Shown: positions 7,139-13,277 of the stretch, piece by piece | How positions within the stretch are numbered: position 1 is the first letter of the stretch | Layout: each line of letters begins with the position of its first letter | Assembly: GCA_002368685.1 (NCBI GenBank) | Contig: DFEN01000139.1 | Coordinates: forward strand, 1 to 18,856 | Source: Lachnospiraceae bacterium UBA3801 | GTDB lineage: Bacteria; Bacillota; Clostridia; Lachnospirales; Lachnospiraceae | Reading direction: 5' to 3' | Length of the DNA stretch: 18,856 nucleotides | Translations under genes and position numbers: made by a program | Notes under the pieces: model-generated | What the model was told of the DNA's origin: nothing | The model's input: the letters and a program-made list of their open reading frames with translations, nothing else | The model's database searches: none

Positions 7139-7179
7139 TTGAAAGGATAATTGTGCTTGTTTATAGTGTAATTGTAAAC
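7139..7179 (+). promoter_or_regulatory. Promoter module P1
   Basis: TTGAAA 7139-7144, 17-bp spacer, TATAGT 7162-7167, 5 bp, TGTAAAC 7173-7179. It is preceded by TTCCTG, which recurs before most modules. TTGTTTA (7157-7163) and TAAACAA (7175-7181) form inverted arms. It follows the terminator at 7094 and starts the small-gene region. Confidence 0.8.
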
Positions 7180-7215
7180 AAAATATATCACACATATTTG
7201 AAAGGAGATATGAAT

Positions 7216-7506
7216 ATGGAAACTGAGTTCACAACAACATTCTGGCAAGATTTTAGAATTGCCGATGCATTTGGTATCAGCGCAGTCAAGGACACTTATA
7301 AGAGAGCATTTAAAGAGTGGAAAGATGACTACAGATACCTGACAGACCTTGTAATGGTGCTTAATCATTCATGCTGGTTCTGGTATGAGAGAGGAAATGA
7401 GGAGTTGAGCAAGCTCTATTCAGACCTTTTCTATGAGACACAGGACTATGCTTATGAGAATCTTAAAGGCGAAGAGTTAGATTACTTTTTCAGGATTACA
7501 GATTGA
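7216..7506 (+). CDS. Hypothetical protein of a type common in gut Firmicute mobile elements
   Basis: The 96-residue product has the recognisable pattern TTFWQDFRIADAFG...DTYKRAFKEWKDDYRYLTDLV (given here in parts), MVLNHSCWFW, and an ending NLKGEELDYFFRITD. I have seen very similar short proteins in phages, plasmids and conjugative elements of gut bacteria, but no function is established that I can name. It is aromatic-rich and helical. ATG 7216 is chosen over ATG 7210 because AAAGGAG (7201-7207) then sits 8 nt away instead of 2. Confidence 0.75.
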   Translation: METEFTTTFWQDFRIADAFGISAVKDTYKRAFKEWKDDYRYLTDLVMVLNHSCWFWYERGNEELSKLYSDLFYETQDYAYENLKGEELDYFFRITD

Positions 7507-7519
7507 AAGGAGAACAATC

Positions 7520-7690
7520 ATGAATAATGTAATGTTTACAGATAAAAATGGTGAAGGCAGATACGGCAGAATAGTCAGAGAGTATGGTGCATTTGAAGGG
7601 GGTATAAGATATATCATTCAAGATGAAACAAATGGCAGGGACTACAGATGTGTTAAAAAGAACGGTAAGTTTGTGGAGCTTGTAGTGTGA
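7520..7690 (+). CDS. Small hypothetical protein
   Basis: ATG 7520 to TGA 7688-7690 encodes 56 residues in a mainly beta pattern: GRYGRIVREYG, IRYIIQDETNGRDYRCVKKNGKFVELVV. AAAGGAG at 7506-7512 stands 7 nt before the start. It resembles small beta-barrel or SH3-like proteins in outline only. Second gene of the P1 cassette. Confidence 0.65.
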   Translation: MNNVMFTDKNGEGRYGRIVREYGAFEGGIRYIIQDETNGRDYRCVKKNGKFVELVV

Positions 7691-7703
7691 AAGGAGATTA
7701 ACT

Positions 7704-7892
7704 ATGGATAACTTTGAGACCGTACTTATGAGAAGAGATGGTATGAGAAAAGATGAAGCACTTAGGCGTAAGAGAGAAGCCCGTGCTGAGCTATACCGCA
7801 TATTAGAAGAAGGCGGTGACTATGATGATGTTGAAGAAATGATGGCCGATGAATATGGTTTAGAGATGGATTACATCATGGATTTGATGTGA
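7704..7892 (+). CDS. Small acidic helical hypothetical protein
   Basis: The 62-residue protein has a basic N-terminal half (RRDGMRKDEALRRKREARAE) and an acidic C-terminal half (EEGGDYDDVEEMMADEYGL), both helical, so it could form a hairpin dimer. AAAGGAG at 7690-7696 precedes ATG 7704 by 7 nt. The pattern is common among small phage proteins, but no function is known to me. Confidence 0.7.
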   Translation: MDNFETVLMRRDGMRKDEALRRKREARAELYRILEEGGDYDDVEEMMADEYGLEMDYIMDLM

Positions 7893-7906
7893 GAAAGGAG
7901 AACAAG

Positions 7907-8083
7907 ATGAGTAAGCCATATAGTAGAGATTATGAATGTGAGTTATTGGATAAGCTCAGAGAGAATGGTATTACAGATGAGGATTTAGTAGGATGTTTTC
8001 TCAACTATTTCAGCTCAGATGATACTTGTGCCTGTTTGGAAGACGCCTGTAACACTTATGATATAGACTACGAAGAGGAATAA
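7907..8083 (+). CDS. Small acidic hypothetical protein
   Basis: The 58-residue product is acidic, with an N-terminal helix (DYECELLDKLRENGITDEDLVGC) and three Cys in its second half. ATG 7907 follows AAAGGAG (7894-7900) at 6 nt; an upstream in-frame start at 7889 lies before that ribosome site and is unlikely. It is the last gene of the P1 cassette. High acidity in a tiny early protein would fit a DNA mimic or inhibitor, but this is speculation. Confidence 0.65.
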   Translation: MSKPYSRDYECELLDKLRENGITDEDLVGCFLNYFSSDDTCACLEDACNTYDIDYEEE

Positions 8084-8091
8084 ACTTCCAG

Positions 8092-8132
8092 TTGAAGTGT
8101 GTTGTTGCCTTGTGTATCATATACTTGTAAGC
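8092..8132 (+). promoter_or_regulatory. Promoter module P2
   Basis: TTGAAG 8092-8097, 17-bp spacer, TATCAT 8115-8120, 5 bp (atact), TGTAAGC 8126-8132. The -35 box and half the spacer are the left arm of a long inverted repeat (see 8092-8147). Confidence 0.75.
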
Positions 8133-8147
8133 AACAACACACTTTAA
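8092..8147. repeat. 17-bp inverted repeat bracketing promoter P2
   Basis: Left arm TTGAAGTGTGTTGTTGC (8092-8108) pairs with GCAACAACACACTTTAA (8131-8147) with a single G-U position. The 22-bp loop holds the -10 box and predicted transcription start. The right arm ends about 6 nt before the GAAAGGAG ribosome site of the next gene. Confidence 0.85.
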
Positions 8148-8169
8148 TTATTGAAAGGAGCTATGAGTT

Positions 8170-8463
8170 ATGGCAACAAAGAAAACCAAGAAACACTATT
8201 ATGTACTGGTAATGACAGAAGCAGGTCCTAAGTTTGTTACGAAAGTAAACTACGGGGACAAGACAGCAGAGTGGGATTACAAAGAGAAGCCTTTAGAGCT
8301 TGATAAGTTCTGGGCAGAAGATTTAGTTTTAGGGCTGAATCTTAACTGGAATCAGGCATATCTTGTATGTCAGAACTGGGAGATAGAGCACCAGCCATAT
8401 AGATATGAGGACTACAAGTTACAGTGGGTAGAAAGAGAAAAGGAGACAGAGGAAGATGAGTGA
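8170..8463 (+). CDS. Hypothetical protein
   Basis: The 97-residue protein begins with a Lys-rich tail (MATKKTKKHYYVLV) and a beta segment, then a Trp/Leu-rich helical part (WAEDLVLGLNLNWNQAYLVC) and an acidic end. GAAAGGAG precedes ATG 8170, the first gene after module P2. The end overlaps the next gene by 8 bp. No family recognised. Confidence 0.7.
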   Translation: MATKKTKKHYYVLVMTEAGPKFVTKVNYGDKTAEWDYKEKPLELDKFWAEDLVLGLNLNWNQAYLVCQNWEIEHQPYRYEDYKLQWVEREKETEEDE

Positions 8464-8797
8464 TTTCCGTGATTTTCATGTTATGTCAACAAAATCGGGG
8501 CGTACATTTACGCCCCTTACATCAGATGACGTGGTAGAAGTAATCAGAGATGAGATGGGAGATGAGGTGGCTAACGAAGTAGATGGTTGGCTATATGAGA
8601 ATACGAGGGAAGAGCTGGAGTTTAATTCAGATTTCTTAGTTATGGAGCAAGAAGTAGAGAGTTGGCATACATTTGTAGATGACCTCTCAGAAGAAATCGA
8701 GCAGTTAAGGGAAAAGATAGAGGATAACAAGCTGACCAAAGCAAAGATTTCAGTGGAACTCTATAAAATCTATGAAAAGATGAGAAAGGAGCTGTGA
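8456..8797 (+). CDS. Hypothetical protein with C-terminal coiled coil
   Basis: The 113-residue product is strongly acidic in its first two thirds (DDVVEVIRDEMGDEVANEVDG). It ends in a likely coiled coil (DLSEEIEQLREKIEDNK and on), so it may dimerise. ATG 8456 follows an AGGAAG site and overlaps the previous gene. No function recognised. Confidence 0.7.
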   Translation: MSDFRDFHVMSTKSGRTFTPLTSDDVVEVIRDEMGDEVANEVDGWLYENTREELEFNSDFLVMEQEVESWHTFVDDLSEEIEQLREKIEDNKLTKAKISVELYKIYEKMRKEL

Positions 8798-8799
8798 TT

Positions 8800-8847
8800 A
8801 TGTGGTTGTTGATTTTATTCATCATATTTTGTGCGGTATTTCTTTAA
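8800..8847 (+). CDS. 15-residue membrane micropeptide
   Basis: ATG 8800 to TAA 8845-8847 encodes MWLLILFIIFCAVFL, an almost purely hydrophobic peptide long enough to insert in a membrane. AAAGGAG (8785-8791) lies 8 nt before the start, as good a ribosome site as any in the region, and nothing else could use it. Very short, so confidence is limited, but similar peptides at 9792 and 16667 support it. Confidence 0.5.
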   Translation: MWLLILFIIFCAVFL

Positions 8848-8853
8848 TTCCTA

Positions 8854-8894
8854 TTGAAGTAGTGTTTAGCCCATGTTATTCTATACTTGTAAAC
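8854..8894 (+). promoter_or_regulatory. Promoter module P3
   Basis: TTGAAG 8854-8859, 17-bp spacer, TATTCT 8877-8882, atact, TGTAAAC 8888-8894, preceded by TTCCTA. Only a weak inverted repeat (GTGTTT 8862-8867 and AAACAC 8897-8902) brackets it. Confidence 0.8.
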
Positions 8895-8928
8895 AAAAAC
8901 ACACAAGTTTGAAAGGAGAACAAAGATT

Positions 8929-9183
8929 ATGGGTAAGTTTACAAAGGAAGTCATTGAACATTACAACGAGAGAGGACCTATTGCTACATATTGTCTGAGT
9001 AATTGGGGTGGAATAGAGATAATGGATATTCTCTATGGTATTGATGATTATGTGGTATACAGATTTAACTTCGGTGAGCCACAAGAGTTGCGTACTGCTA
9101 AAATCAGATATGGAGTTAATCATAGCAGTTTCAAAACATCAGCAGGATATAGCATCCGTCTTGATGAGTGTATGAGAGTGTGA
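8929..9183 (+). CDS. Hypothetical protein
   Basis: The 84-residue product starts with a helix (KEVIEHYNERG) and continues with strands (YVVYRFNFGE, ELRTAKIRYG, GYSIRLDECMRV). GAAAGGAG precedes ATG 8929. First gene of the P3 cassette. No family recognised. Confidence 0.7.
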   Translation: MGKFTKEVIEHYNERGPIATYCLSNWGGIEIMDILYGIDDYVVYRFNFGEPQELRTAKIRYGVNHSSFKTSAGYSIRLDECMRV

Positions 9184-9193
9184 GGTGAGAGAT

Positions 9194-9412
9194 ATGGTAG
9201 AATATACAATCGTAGGTGATACAGAGAAATATGGAACTTGTCTTATCTATACTTGTGGCACAAGCAGAGAGCATGCCGAGAAAGTTTTAGAGAGGATGTT
9301 GAATAATCCAGATGCAGAAGATAAAAGAGTGATGGAAACACACTCTAATATCCGTATAAATGATGTAGCAGAGAAAGACCAGTGGTGGAATGACCCATTT
9401 TTAGCAAACTGA
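9194..9412 (+). CDS. Hypothetical protein
   Basis: The 72-residue product has a beta start (VEYTIVGDTEKYGTCLIYTCGT) followed by a helix (REHAEKVLERMLNN) and ends in a Trp-rich tail (DQWWNDPFLAN). This is a ferredoxin-like half pattern common in small phage proteins. ATG 9194 is preferred over GTG 9185 because the AGGTGA site (9183-9188) then lies upstream rather than inside. Confidence 0.65.
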   Translation: MVEYTIVGDTEKYGTCLIYTCGTSREHAEKVLERMLNNPDAEDKRVMETHSNIRINDVAEKDQWWNDPFLAN

Positions 9413-9425
9413 AAGGAGAAAGGTT

Positions 9426-9626
9426 ATGAAGTACAGAGTTATTTTGAAGGTCAATTATTATGAGGCATGGTTTGAGTTTGACACTATCGAAGAGGCAGGA
9501 GAGTTTGCAAAGACCATACTTGTGCATCAGGTAGAGAACGAGGACAATAAGAGAAAGTCCACGATTAGGCTTGAGGTGATTGACACAGCACTACAGAATA
9601 AGGAGGATGTTGAAGATGATGAATAA
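9426..9626 (+). CDS. Hypothetical protein
   Basis: The 66-residue protein has a strand-helix-strand layout: KYRVILKVNYYEAWFEFD, TIEEAGEFAKTILVH, then STIRLEVI and an acidic end (KEDVEDDE). AAAGGAGAAAG precedes ATG 9426. The last codons hold the ribosome site and start of the next gene. Confidence 0.7.
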   Translation: MKYRVILKVNYYEAWFEFDTIEEAGEFAKTILVHQVENEDNKRKSTIRLEVIDTALQNKEDVEDDE

Positions 9627-9795
9627 TCAGGAGAATATATGTTGTATCTGTGGTAAGAAATATACAGGCTGGGGTAATAACCCCTGGCCAGTAGTTAAAG
9701 ATGAGAATGCCAGATGCTGTGATGAGTGTAATAACAATCAGGTTCTCTCAGCAAGACTGACACAGATGTTCAGTGGAAAGGAGAACAAAGCATGA
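9616..9795 (+). CDS. Small zinc-finger-like phage protein
   Basis: The 59-residue product contains CCICGK, then GWGNNPWPVV, then ARCCDECNNN and an Arg/Leu helix. Paired CxxC motifs around a GWGNNPxPV core are a pattern I recognise from small Firmicute phage proteins of unknown role; they presumably hold zinc. ATG 9616 stands 9 nt after AGGAGG (9601-9606); ATG 9619 is also possible. It overlaps both neighbours. Confidence 0.7.
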   Translation: MMNNQENICCICGKKYTGWGNNPWPVVKDENARCCDECNNNQVLSARLTQMFSGKENKA

Positions 9796-9842
9796 GTTTG
9801 TTCCTTATAATACTAATATGGTTATTTATAGAGTTTATTTAA
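9792..9842 (+). CDS. 16-residue membrane micropeptide
   Basis: ATG 9792 overlaps the previous stop and runs to TAA 9840-9842, encoding MSLFLIILIWLFIEFI, fully hydrophobic. AAAGGAG (9778-9784) lies 7 nt upstream. Its stop overlaps the ribosome site of the HTH gene, so translation may be coupled. Confidence 0.5.
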   Translation: MSLFLIILIWLFIEFI

Positions 9843-9856
9843 AGGAGGATATATGA

Positions 9857-10129
9857 ATGACAGATGAATCAAAGGCATTAAAAGAAAGGTTATTGAAGTT
9901 AGCGGAAAGTCATGGTATAAAATCATTAAGACAGCTATCATTAAGTGCAGGCATTACCAATCAGAACCTGTACTCTAATATAAATGGTACTTATGATATT
10001 TCCATTAAGAGACTGTTTAAGCTCGCCAGTGTTATGAAGTGTGACATTGTAGAGGTCATAAATGTGTTTTACCCAGAGCTTTATGCGGCAAATCAGAAAG
10101 AGAAGAATGTTCCTGTTGAAGGTGAATAA
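9857..10129 (+). CDS. XRE/Cro-type helix-turn-helix regulator
   Basis: The 90-residue protein has a Cro/C1-type HTH: an N-terminal helix (KERLLKLAESHG), SLRQLSLSAGI as the first HTH helix, TNQNLYSNINGTYD as the turn and recognition helix, and SIKRLFKLASVMKCD after it. It is the only clear transcription-factor candidate in the small-gene region and so a candidate binder of the repeated TGTAAAC promoter element; that link is inference. AAAGGAGG (9841-9848) gives 8 nt spacing to ATG 9857; the ATG at 9853 is out of frame and stops at once. Its last codons (VPVEGE) encode the -35 box of module P4, so the gene end and the promoter overlap. Confidence 0.8.
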   Translation: MTDESKALKERLLKLAESHGIKSLRQLSLSAGITNQNLYSNINGTYDISIKRLFKLASVMKCDIVEVINVFYPELYAANQKEKNVPVEGE

Positions 10130-10156
10130 TACCCATGTTATTCTATACTTGTAAAC
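10116..10156 (+). promoter_or_regulatory. Promoter module P4
   Basis: TTGAAG 10116-10121 (inside the HTH gene's end), 17-bp spacer, TATTCT 10139-10144, atact, TGTAAAC 10150-10156, preceded by TTCCTG. CATGTTATT and AATAACTCATG form inverted arms with a 2-nt bulge around the -10 region. Confidence 0.8.
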
Positions 10157-10187
10157 AAAATAACTCATGTTTGAAAGGAGATTAGTT

Positions 10188-10511
10188 ATGAGACCAGAGT
10201 ATTATGGAAAGAAAATGAACAAATCAATGGTAGAGAGATGGCTTGACAGTCAGCTGGATGCAATGTTCCAGTTCAGTCAGTGCTTTAGAGATGGAGGATA
10301 TGAGCTAAAGAATATCAGTGCTGACCCGACAAAACTCCATGTTTCAGAGGAAACAGTAGCTTGCATAGCGCAGACACTGGAGTTGGATATTGATGCAGTT
10401 CCGAGAAAGAATGATGCTGATTACCCGTCAGAAATAAGTGTTGTGTATAGGGGTATTAAAATCTTTGCTTTGTCAGAGATACCTTATGCAAGTGAAGAGA
10501 AAGGAGAATAA
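10188..10511 (+). CDS. Hypothetical protein
   Basis: The 107-residue product starts MRPEYYGKKMNKSMVERWL, then has a helix (DSQLDAMFQFSQCFRDGGYE) and a mixed C-terminal half. ATG 10188 follows GAAAGGAG; an in-frame ATG at 10167 lies before the ribosome site. First gene of the P4 cassette. No family recognised. Confidence 0.7.
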   Translation: MRPEYYGKKMNKSMVERWLDSQLDAMFQFSQCFRDGGYELKNISADPTKLHVSEETVACIAQTLELDIDAVPRKNDADYPSEISVVYRGIKIFALSEIPYASEEKGE

Positions 10512-10513
10512 AG

Positions 10514-10699
10514 ATGGGCGAAAGATTTGAGATAGTACCTGGAAGAGGTAGAGTAAGAGTTGACAATAATCCGTTTATAGCAATAACGGATAATAGAGAA
10601 TATAGACCCAGAGAGTCAGCCTATGAGAGAACTAAGAGACAGGTCTATGCCACTGGTAATAAGTGGGCGATAGAGAACTTCCACGCAACACATGATTGA
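10514..10699 (+). CDS. Small basic hypothetical protein
   Basis: The 61-residue protein is Arg-rich (GRGRVRVDNN, REYRPRESAYERTKRQVYA), so it could bind nucleic acid. AAAGGAG lies upstream of ATG 10514, 2 bp after the previous stop. It is the last gene before a strong terminator. Confidence 0.7.
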   Translation: MGERFEIVPGRGRVRVDNNPFIAITDNREYRPRESAYERTKRQVYATGNKWAIENFHATHD

Positions 10700-10703
10700 C
10701 GGT

Positions 10704-10741
10704 AAGCACTAGGGATGTCAAAGTTCCTAGTGCTTTTTCTT
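10704..10741 (+). terminator. Rho-independent terminator
   Basis: AAGCACTAGG (10704-10713) pairs perfectly with CCTAGTGCTT (10726-10735), followed by TTTCTTT. The right arm occupies the place where the -35 box of the next module would be. Confidence 0.9.
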
Positions 10742-10752
10742 TATACCTATGC

Positions 10753-10770
10753 TATTCTATACTTGTAAAC
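10753..10770 (+). promoter_or_regulatory. Promoter module P5, without recognisable -35 box
   Basis: TATTCT 10753-10758, atact and TGTAAAC 10764-10770 are identical to the other modules, but the expected -35 position (10730-10735) is GTGCTT inside the terminator stem, and TTCCTGTTGAAG is missing. Either activity is weak or it depends on an activator. Confidence 0.55.
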
Positions 10771-10800
10771 AAACACACTTGATTGTGAAAGGAGACCACT

Positions 10801-10980
10801 ATGATACAGATTGAGGTTAAATCAGAGAATGTTTTAGGAGATGAGAGATTTTCATACTGTCCAGTAGAGGCTATACCCGTACACTTTGCTCAGCTTAAAG
10901 TTGAGGGGTGGGATGTAGTTTCTACAAGATTTGTTGATGAGTATGGCAGACTTCTTAATGAAAGGGGTGAGCTTGTATGA
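10801..10980 (+). CDS. Small hypothetical protein
   Basis: The 59-residue product (MIQIEVKSENVLGDERFSYC at its start) has a C-terminal half HFAQLKVEGWDVVSTRFVDE. GAAAGGAG precedes ATG 10801. The stop overlaps the next start (ATGA). No family recognised. Confidence 0.65.
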   Translation: MIQIEVKSENVLGDERFSYCPVEAIPVHFAQLKVEGWDVVSTRFVDEYGRLLNERGELV

Positions 10981-11132
10981 AATACTACATTATATGGTTT
11001 ACAGATAATGATGGCGAAAAGGACTATGAGAACTATGTCATAGTCCAAGCCAATGATTTAGATGACGCAAACAGAATGGCAATAGAGATTGCTGGTGACT
11101 ATGTGATTTCAGTAGAGAGGTATAATCCATGA
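10977..11132 (+). CDS. Small hypothetical protein
   Basis: The 51-residue product shows a strand-helix-strand pattern: KYYIIWFTDNDGEKD, ANDLDDANRMAIEIAGD, YVISVERYNP. Its acidic turn (DNDGEKD) is notable. It overlaps both neighbours by 4 bp and has a GGGGTGAG site upstream. Confidence 0.65.
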   Translation: MKYYIIWFTDNDGEKDYENYVIVQANDLDDANRMAIEIAGDYVISVERYNP

Positions 11133-11428
11133 CTATTAAAGAATATATTATAGACGGTGCAATAACTACATTCATGGACAGAGAAAACAAGCTCAAAGAG
11201 ATGGGCGCACCTACGATTATGATAACAAGCATAGGTGAGGAGATTGATAGATTGATGAAGGGCATACTGAAATGCAGTGGTGATACAGATTTACTTGAAG
11301 AGGAGTATATTTCAGTAGAGAAGAAGAAAGGCAGAGGTGGTAAACCCTATTTCGTATTTAATGGAAACATTAACTATTTCCCTCATGCAAGATATGGCAG
11401 ATTTATAGCGAAAGGAGAGGTACTATGA
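11129..11428 (+). CDS. Hypothetical protein
   Basis: The 99-residue product has an N-terminal amphipathic helix and an Ile/Met-rich middle (APTIMITSIGEEIDRLMKGIL). A Lys/Gly-rich linker (KKKGRGGKPY) leads to an aromatic end. It is linked by ATGA overlaps on both sides, so 10801 to 11697 reads as one four-gene operon. Confidence 0.65.
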   Translation: MTIKEYIIDGAITTFMDRENKLKEMGAPTIMITSIGEEIDRLMKGILKCSGDTDLLEEEYISVEKKKGRGGKPYFVFNGNINYFPHARYGRFIAKGEVL

Positions 11429-11697
11429 GAAAGTTTACAACCGAGTGTAAAGAGGATAAATATCATTATTCAATGGTTCTGTCAGAAGTCAGCTATGATG
11501 AGGCGATGGATTGGTTACAGAGAGAATTAGAAAAATATGGTCACGAAATATATAGGACAGAGAAGCATATCAATGGTCTTATGTATATATGGACAGGTAA
11601 GTTTGAGTTCTTTAAAGGTGATGCCTGTTGTGGTCAGTATGTTCAGCACCGTATGTTCTATTATGATGAGGATAGAGGATATTTGATGGGAGAATAA
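11425..11697 (+). CDS. Hypothetical protein
   Basis: The 90-residue product has a strand (KYHYSMVLSEVS), a helix (YDEAMDWLQRELEKYG), then strands with a Cys pair (GDACCGQYV) and an acidic end. GAAAGGAG precedes ATG 11425. Last gene of the P5 operon. Confidence 0.65.
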   Translation: MRKFTTECKEDKYHYSMVLSEVSYDEAMDWLQRELEKYGHEIYRTEKHINGLMYIWTGKFEFFKGDACCGQYVQHRMFYYDEDRGYLMGE

Positions 11698-11704
11698 GTT
11701 CCTG

Positions 11705-11745
11705 TTGAAGGTACTTACTAGCTGTGAGACAATATACTTGTAAAC
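11705..11745 (+). promoter_or_regulatory. Promoter module P6
   Basis: TTGAAG 11705-11710, 17-bp spacer, GACAAT 11728-11733, atact, TGTAAAC 11739-11745, preceded by TTCCTG. The first base of the -10 box departs from consensus. Confidence 0.7.
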
Positions 11746-11768
11746 AGTAATTGACAGCTAGTAAGTAC
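11711..11768. repeat. 15-bp perfect inverted repeat bracketing promoter P6
   Basis: GTACTTACTAGCTGT (11711-11725) and ACAGCTAGTAAGTAC (11754-11768) are perfectly complementary; the 28-bp loop holds the -10 box and TGTAAAC. The left arm lies in the promoter spacer. A 69-bp leader follows with further small palindromes (GAGTATACTC at 11779-11788; CCGTCAG 11788-11794 with CTGAACGG 11800-11807). Confidence 0.9.
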
Positions 11769-11837
11769 TCCTGATGCTGAGTATACTCCGTCAGAAGTGC
11801 TGAACGGGTCACAATAACACACAAAGGAGAAGAGATT

Positions 11838-12137
11838 ATGCTGAAAGGATATTTTGTAGACGAAAAAGGGAGAGTGTTCATCTTAGATAATGATGAGACC
11901 TCTAAGAAAGATGAGTTCGCCAAAGAGCTTGTCGAGGAGAATAACAGAAGAATACAGGAGTATAACGATAAGTTCGCAGAAGATGCTGGCAAAAGTGAGT
12001 ACACTATTTCAGATTGGTTCAGATTTCAAGAAGGTTTAATGCCTTATATCAGAGAAGCCGCTGAGACAGTAAGGATACTTCATGAAAAAGGCTATACACA
12101 GTACAAGGTAAATATGCAGTCTGGGATAATCAAGTGA
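11838..12137 (+). CDS. Hypothetical helical protein
   Basis: The 99-residue product has a short beta start (LKGYFVDEKGRVFILDND) and a long charged helix (FAKELVEENNRRIQEYNDKF). It ends with a second helical part (YIREAAETVRILHEKGY). AAAGGAG precedes ATG 11838. It has the longest 5' leader of the small-gene cassettes, about 90 nt. No family recognised. Confidence 0.7.
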   Translation: MLKGYFVDEKGRVFILDNDETSKKDEFAKELVEENNRRIQEYNDKFAEDAGKSEYTISDWFRFQEGLMPYIREAAETVRILHEKGYTQYKVNMQSGIIK

Positions 12138-12144
12138 TTATCCC
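12123..12144. repeat. Stem-loop at the end of the 11838 gene
   Basis: GGGATAATCA (12123-12132) and TGATTATCCC (12135-12144) are perfectly complementary with a 2-bp centre, spanning the stop codon of the upstream gene. No T-run follows, so it is more likely an mRNA-stabilising or attenuating hairpin, or a protein site, than a terminator. Confidence 0.6.
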
Positions 12145-12167
12145 TTATATGAAAGGAGAATAAAGTT

Positions 12168-12509
12168 ATGGCAACAATGATTAAGTATGGAACAAAGATG
12201 GGTGAGAGTTTAATCCATGATATGAATTACAGAAGACACGATGGCAATACCCTTTATGAAGTATATGGAAGAGTATCTAAAAAGAAGAGAGACAGCTGGC
12301 AGCAGATATGCTCAGACTGCACATACCTTAGAGGTGAAAAACTTCATATTGTAGGAGCATCAAGTTATTCCTACTCTTGTATGTATGCTTATCCCATATA
12401 TGACCATAGAACAGAAGAGGTAATATCTATGATGCTGAGAAAGGAAACGGCAGATAATACATACGAGATGGAAATGCCAATAGAAGATTATAAGGAGATG
12501 ATAAGATGA
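12168..12509 (+). CDS. Hypothetical protein
   Basis: The 113-residue product has a basic middle (RVSKKKRDSWQQICSDCTYL) with a CxxC pair, then a Ser/Tyr-rich part (GASSYSYSCMYAYPIYDH) and an acidic end. GAAAGGAG precedes ATG 12168. The ending overlaps the next gene by 4 bp. No family recognised. Confidence 0.65.
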   Translation: MATMIKYGTKMGESLIHDMNYRRHDGNTLYEVYGRVSKKKRDSWQQICSDCTYLRGEKLHIVGASSYSYSCMYAYPIYDHRTEEVISMMLRKETADNTYEMEMPIEDYKEMIR

Positions 12510-12679
12510 GCTGGTACAGTGATGGTGAAACCCCTAGCAGATGGTATTTAGAGAGAACTGGTGATGGTGATGATTACCCAGATGACGAAGTAATGGAAGA
12601 AGCAATGTGGGCAGATAGAGAGTATTTAGAAACCACAGATGAAGAAGGTATAATAGCAGATAACCTCTACTTACAATAA
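12506..12679 (+). CDS. Small very acidic hypothetical protein
   Basis: The 57-residue product is dominated by Asp and Glu (GDGDDYPDDEVMEEAMWADR, then EYLETTDEEG) with few basic residues. Such composition recalls phage DNA-mimic or inhibitor proteins, but I cannot assign it. AAGGAG (12492-12497) lies 8 nt before ATG 12506. Last gene before a terminator. Confidence 0.65.
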   Translation: MSWYSDGETPSRWYLERTGDGDDYPDDEVMEEAMWADREYLETTDEEGIIADNLYLQ

Positions 12680-12692
12680 TGTGTGTGTTTAC

Positions 12693-12729
12693 AGGTCGTA
12701 AGAAGTGTCACAGCTCTTACGACCTTTTA
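12693..12729 (+). terminator. Rho-independent terminator
   Basis: AGGTCGTAAGA (12693-12703) pairs perfectly with TCTTACGACCT (12715-12725), followed by TTTATTAT. Confidence 0.9.
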
Positions 12730-12787
12730 TTATCTCATTCATTAGGCTTAGCCTTTTCAGCTTTTTATTTCATTATAGTATATTTTA

Positions 12788-12883
12788 TCGACTGATGCAG
12801 AAGAACGTCTGGAATCGACAGGAAATGAGTTAGATATATTCCCATTGAAAGGCATTATACCAGATGATACCATATACTTGTAA
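12788..12883 (+). pseudogene. Possible 3' remnant of a decayed gene
   Basis: Between the terminator at 12693 and the next gene, a 31-codon frame without a start codon reads like a protein C-terminus (beginning STDAEERLESTGNELDIF). It ends TAA at 12881-12883, inside module P7. An in-frame TAG at 12776 precedes it. Modules P4 and P8 also overlap the 3' ends of intact genes, so this may be what remains after a cassette exchange or deletion. Weak evidence. Confidence 0.25.
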
Positions 12884-12885
12884 AC
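12845..12885 (+). promoter_or_regulatory. Promoter module P7
   Basis: TTGAAA 12845-12850, 17-bp spacer, TACCAT 12868-12873, atact, TGTAAAC 12879-12885. A 12-bp direct repeat, TATACCAGATGA, occurs in the spacer (12856-12867) and again over the start codon of the next gene (12913-12924). Confidence 0.7.
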
Positions 12886-12920
12886 AAAATAACTACAGAA
12901 TATAGAAAGGGGTATACCAG

Positions 12921-13067
12921 ATGAGAAAATACATGGTAGTCCGCTATAATAAAGATTCAGCTCATATAGTGAAGGAGAACCTCTCACTTGAAACAGCTTG
13001 GGCTTATGCCAGACATAAGAAACATACCACAAAGAATAAAGATTATGAGGTAGAACCTCAGAGATGA
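12921..13067 (+). CDS. Small basic hypothetical protein
   Basis: The 48-residue product begins MRKYMVVRYNKDSAHIVKEN and ends in a Lys/His-rich helix (AWAYARHKKHTTKNKD). The layout, a strand then a helix starting SLETAWAYA, parallels the next gene (SEEDAWNYL), so the two may be distant duplicates. AAAGGGG lies upstream of ATG 12921. Confidence 0.6.
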   Translation: MRKYMVVRYNKDSAHIVKENLSLETAWAYARHKKHTTKNKDYEVEPQR

Positions 13068-13079
13068 AAGGAGAATAAT

Positions 13080-13277
13080 ATGAGGGAGACAAGAAAATTC
13101 TATCAGCTCACCAAAGTAAATGCTTGGGGAGAAGAGATTGATTATATCAATAAGGAGTTTCAGTCAGAAGAAGATGCATGGAACTACCTTAAAAATGTAG
13201 AGAGGATAAAGAGTCGTAAAGGATGGGAAGTGCAGTTCTGCACAATGATTCCTGTTGAAAGGTATCTTATCAAGTGA
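13080..13277 (+). CDS. Small hypothetical protein
   Basis: The 65-residue product has strand-helix-strand order: RKFYQLTKVN, then EFQSEEDAWNYLKNVERIKS, then GWEVQFCTMIPVERYLIK. GAAAGGAG lies just before ATG 13080. Its last eight codons encode the -35 box and spacer of module P8. Confidence 0.65.
   Translation: MRETRKFYQLTKVNAWGEEIDYINKEFQSEEDAWNYLKNVERIKSRKGWEVQFCTMIPVERYLIK

Noticed and set aside
7012..7368. 118-codon minus-strand frame
   Set aside because: Antisense to a terminator, promoter P1 and the 7216 gene; no ribosome site and Cys/Ile-rich shadow composition.
8092..8147. Promoter-bracketing hairpins as simple intrinsic terminators
   Set aside because: Right arms are followed by purine-rich ribosome sites (for example CGAAAGGAG at P10) rather than T-runs, so termination is not the likely role.
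11612..12004. 130-codon minus-strand frame
   Set aside because: It lies opposite two plus-strand genes and a promoter with a long inverted repeat; Ser/Leu-rich composition typical of an antisense shadow.
12123..12144. Perfect hairpin considered as a terminator
   Set aside because: No T-run follows and the next gene has no promoter of its own, so transcription must pass through.
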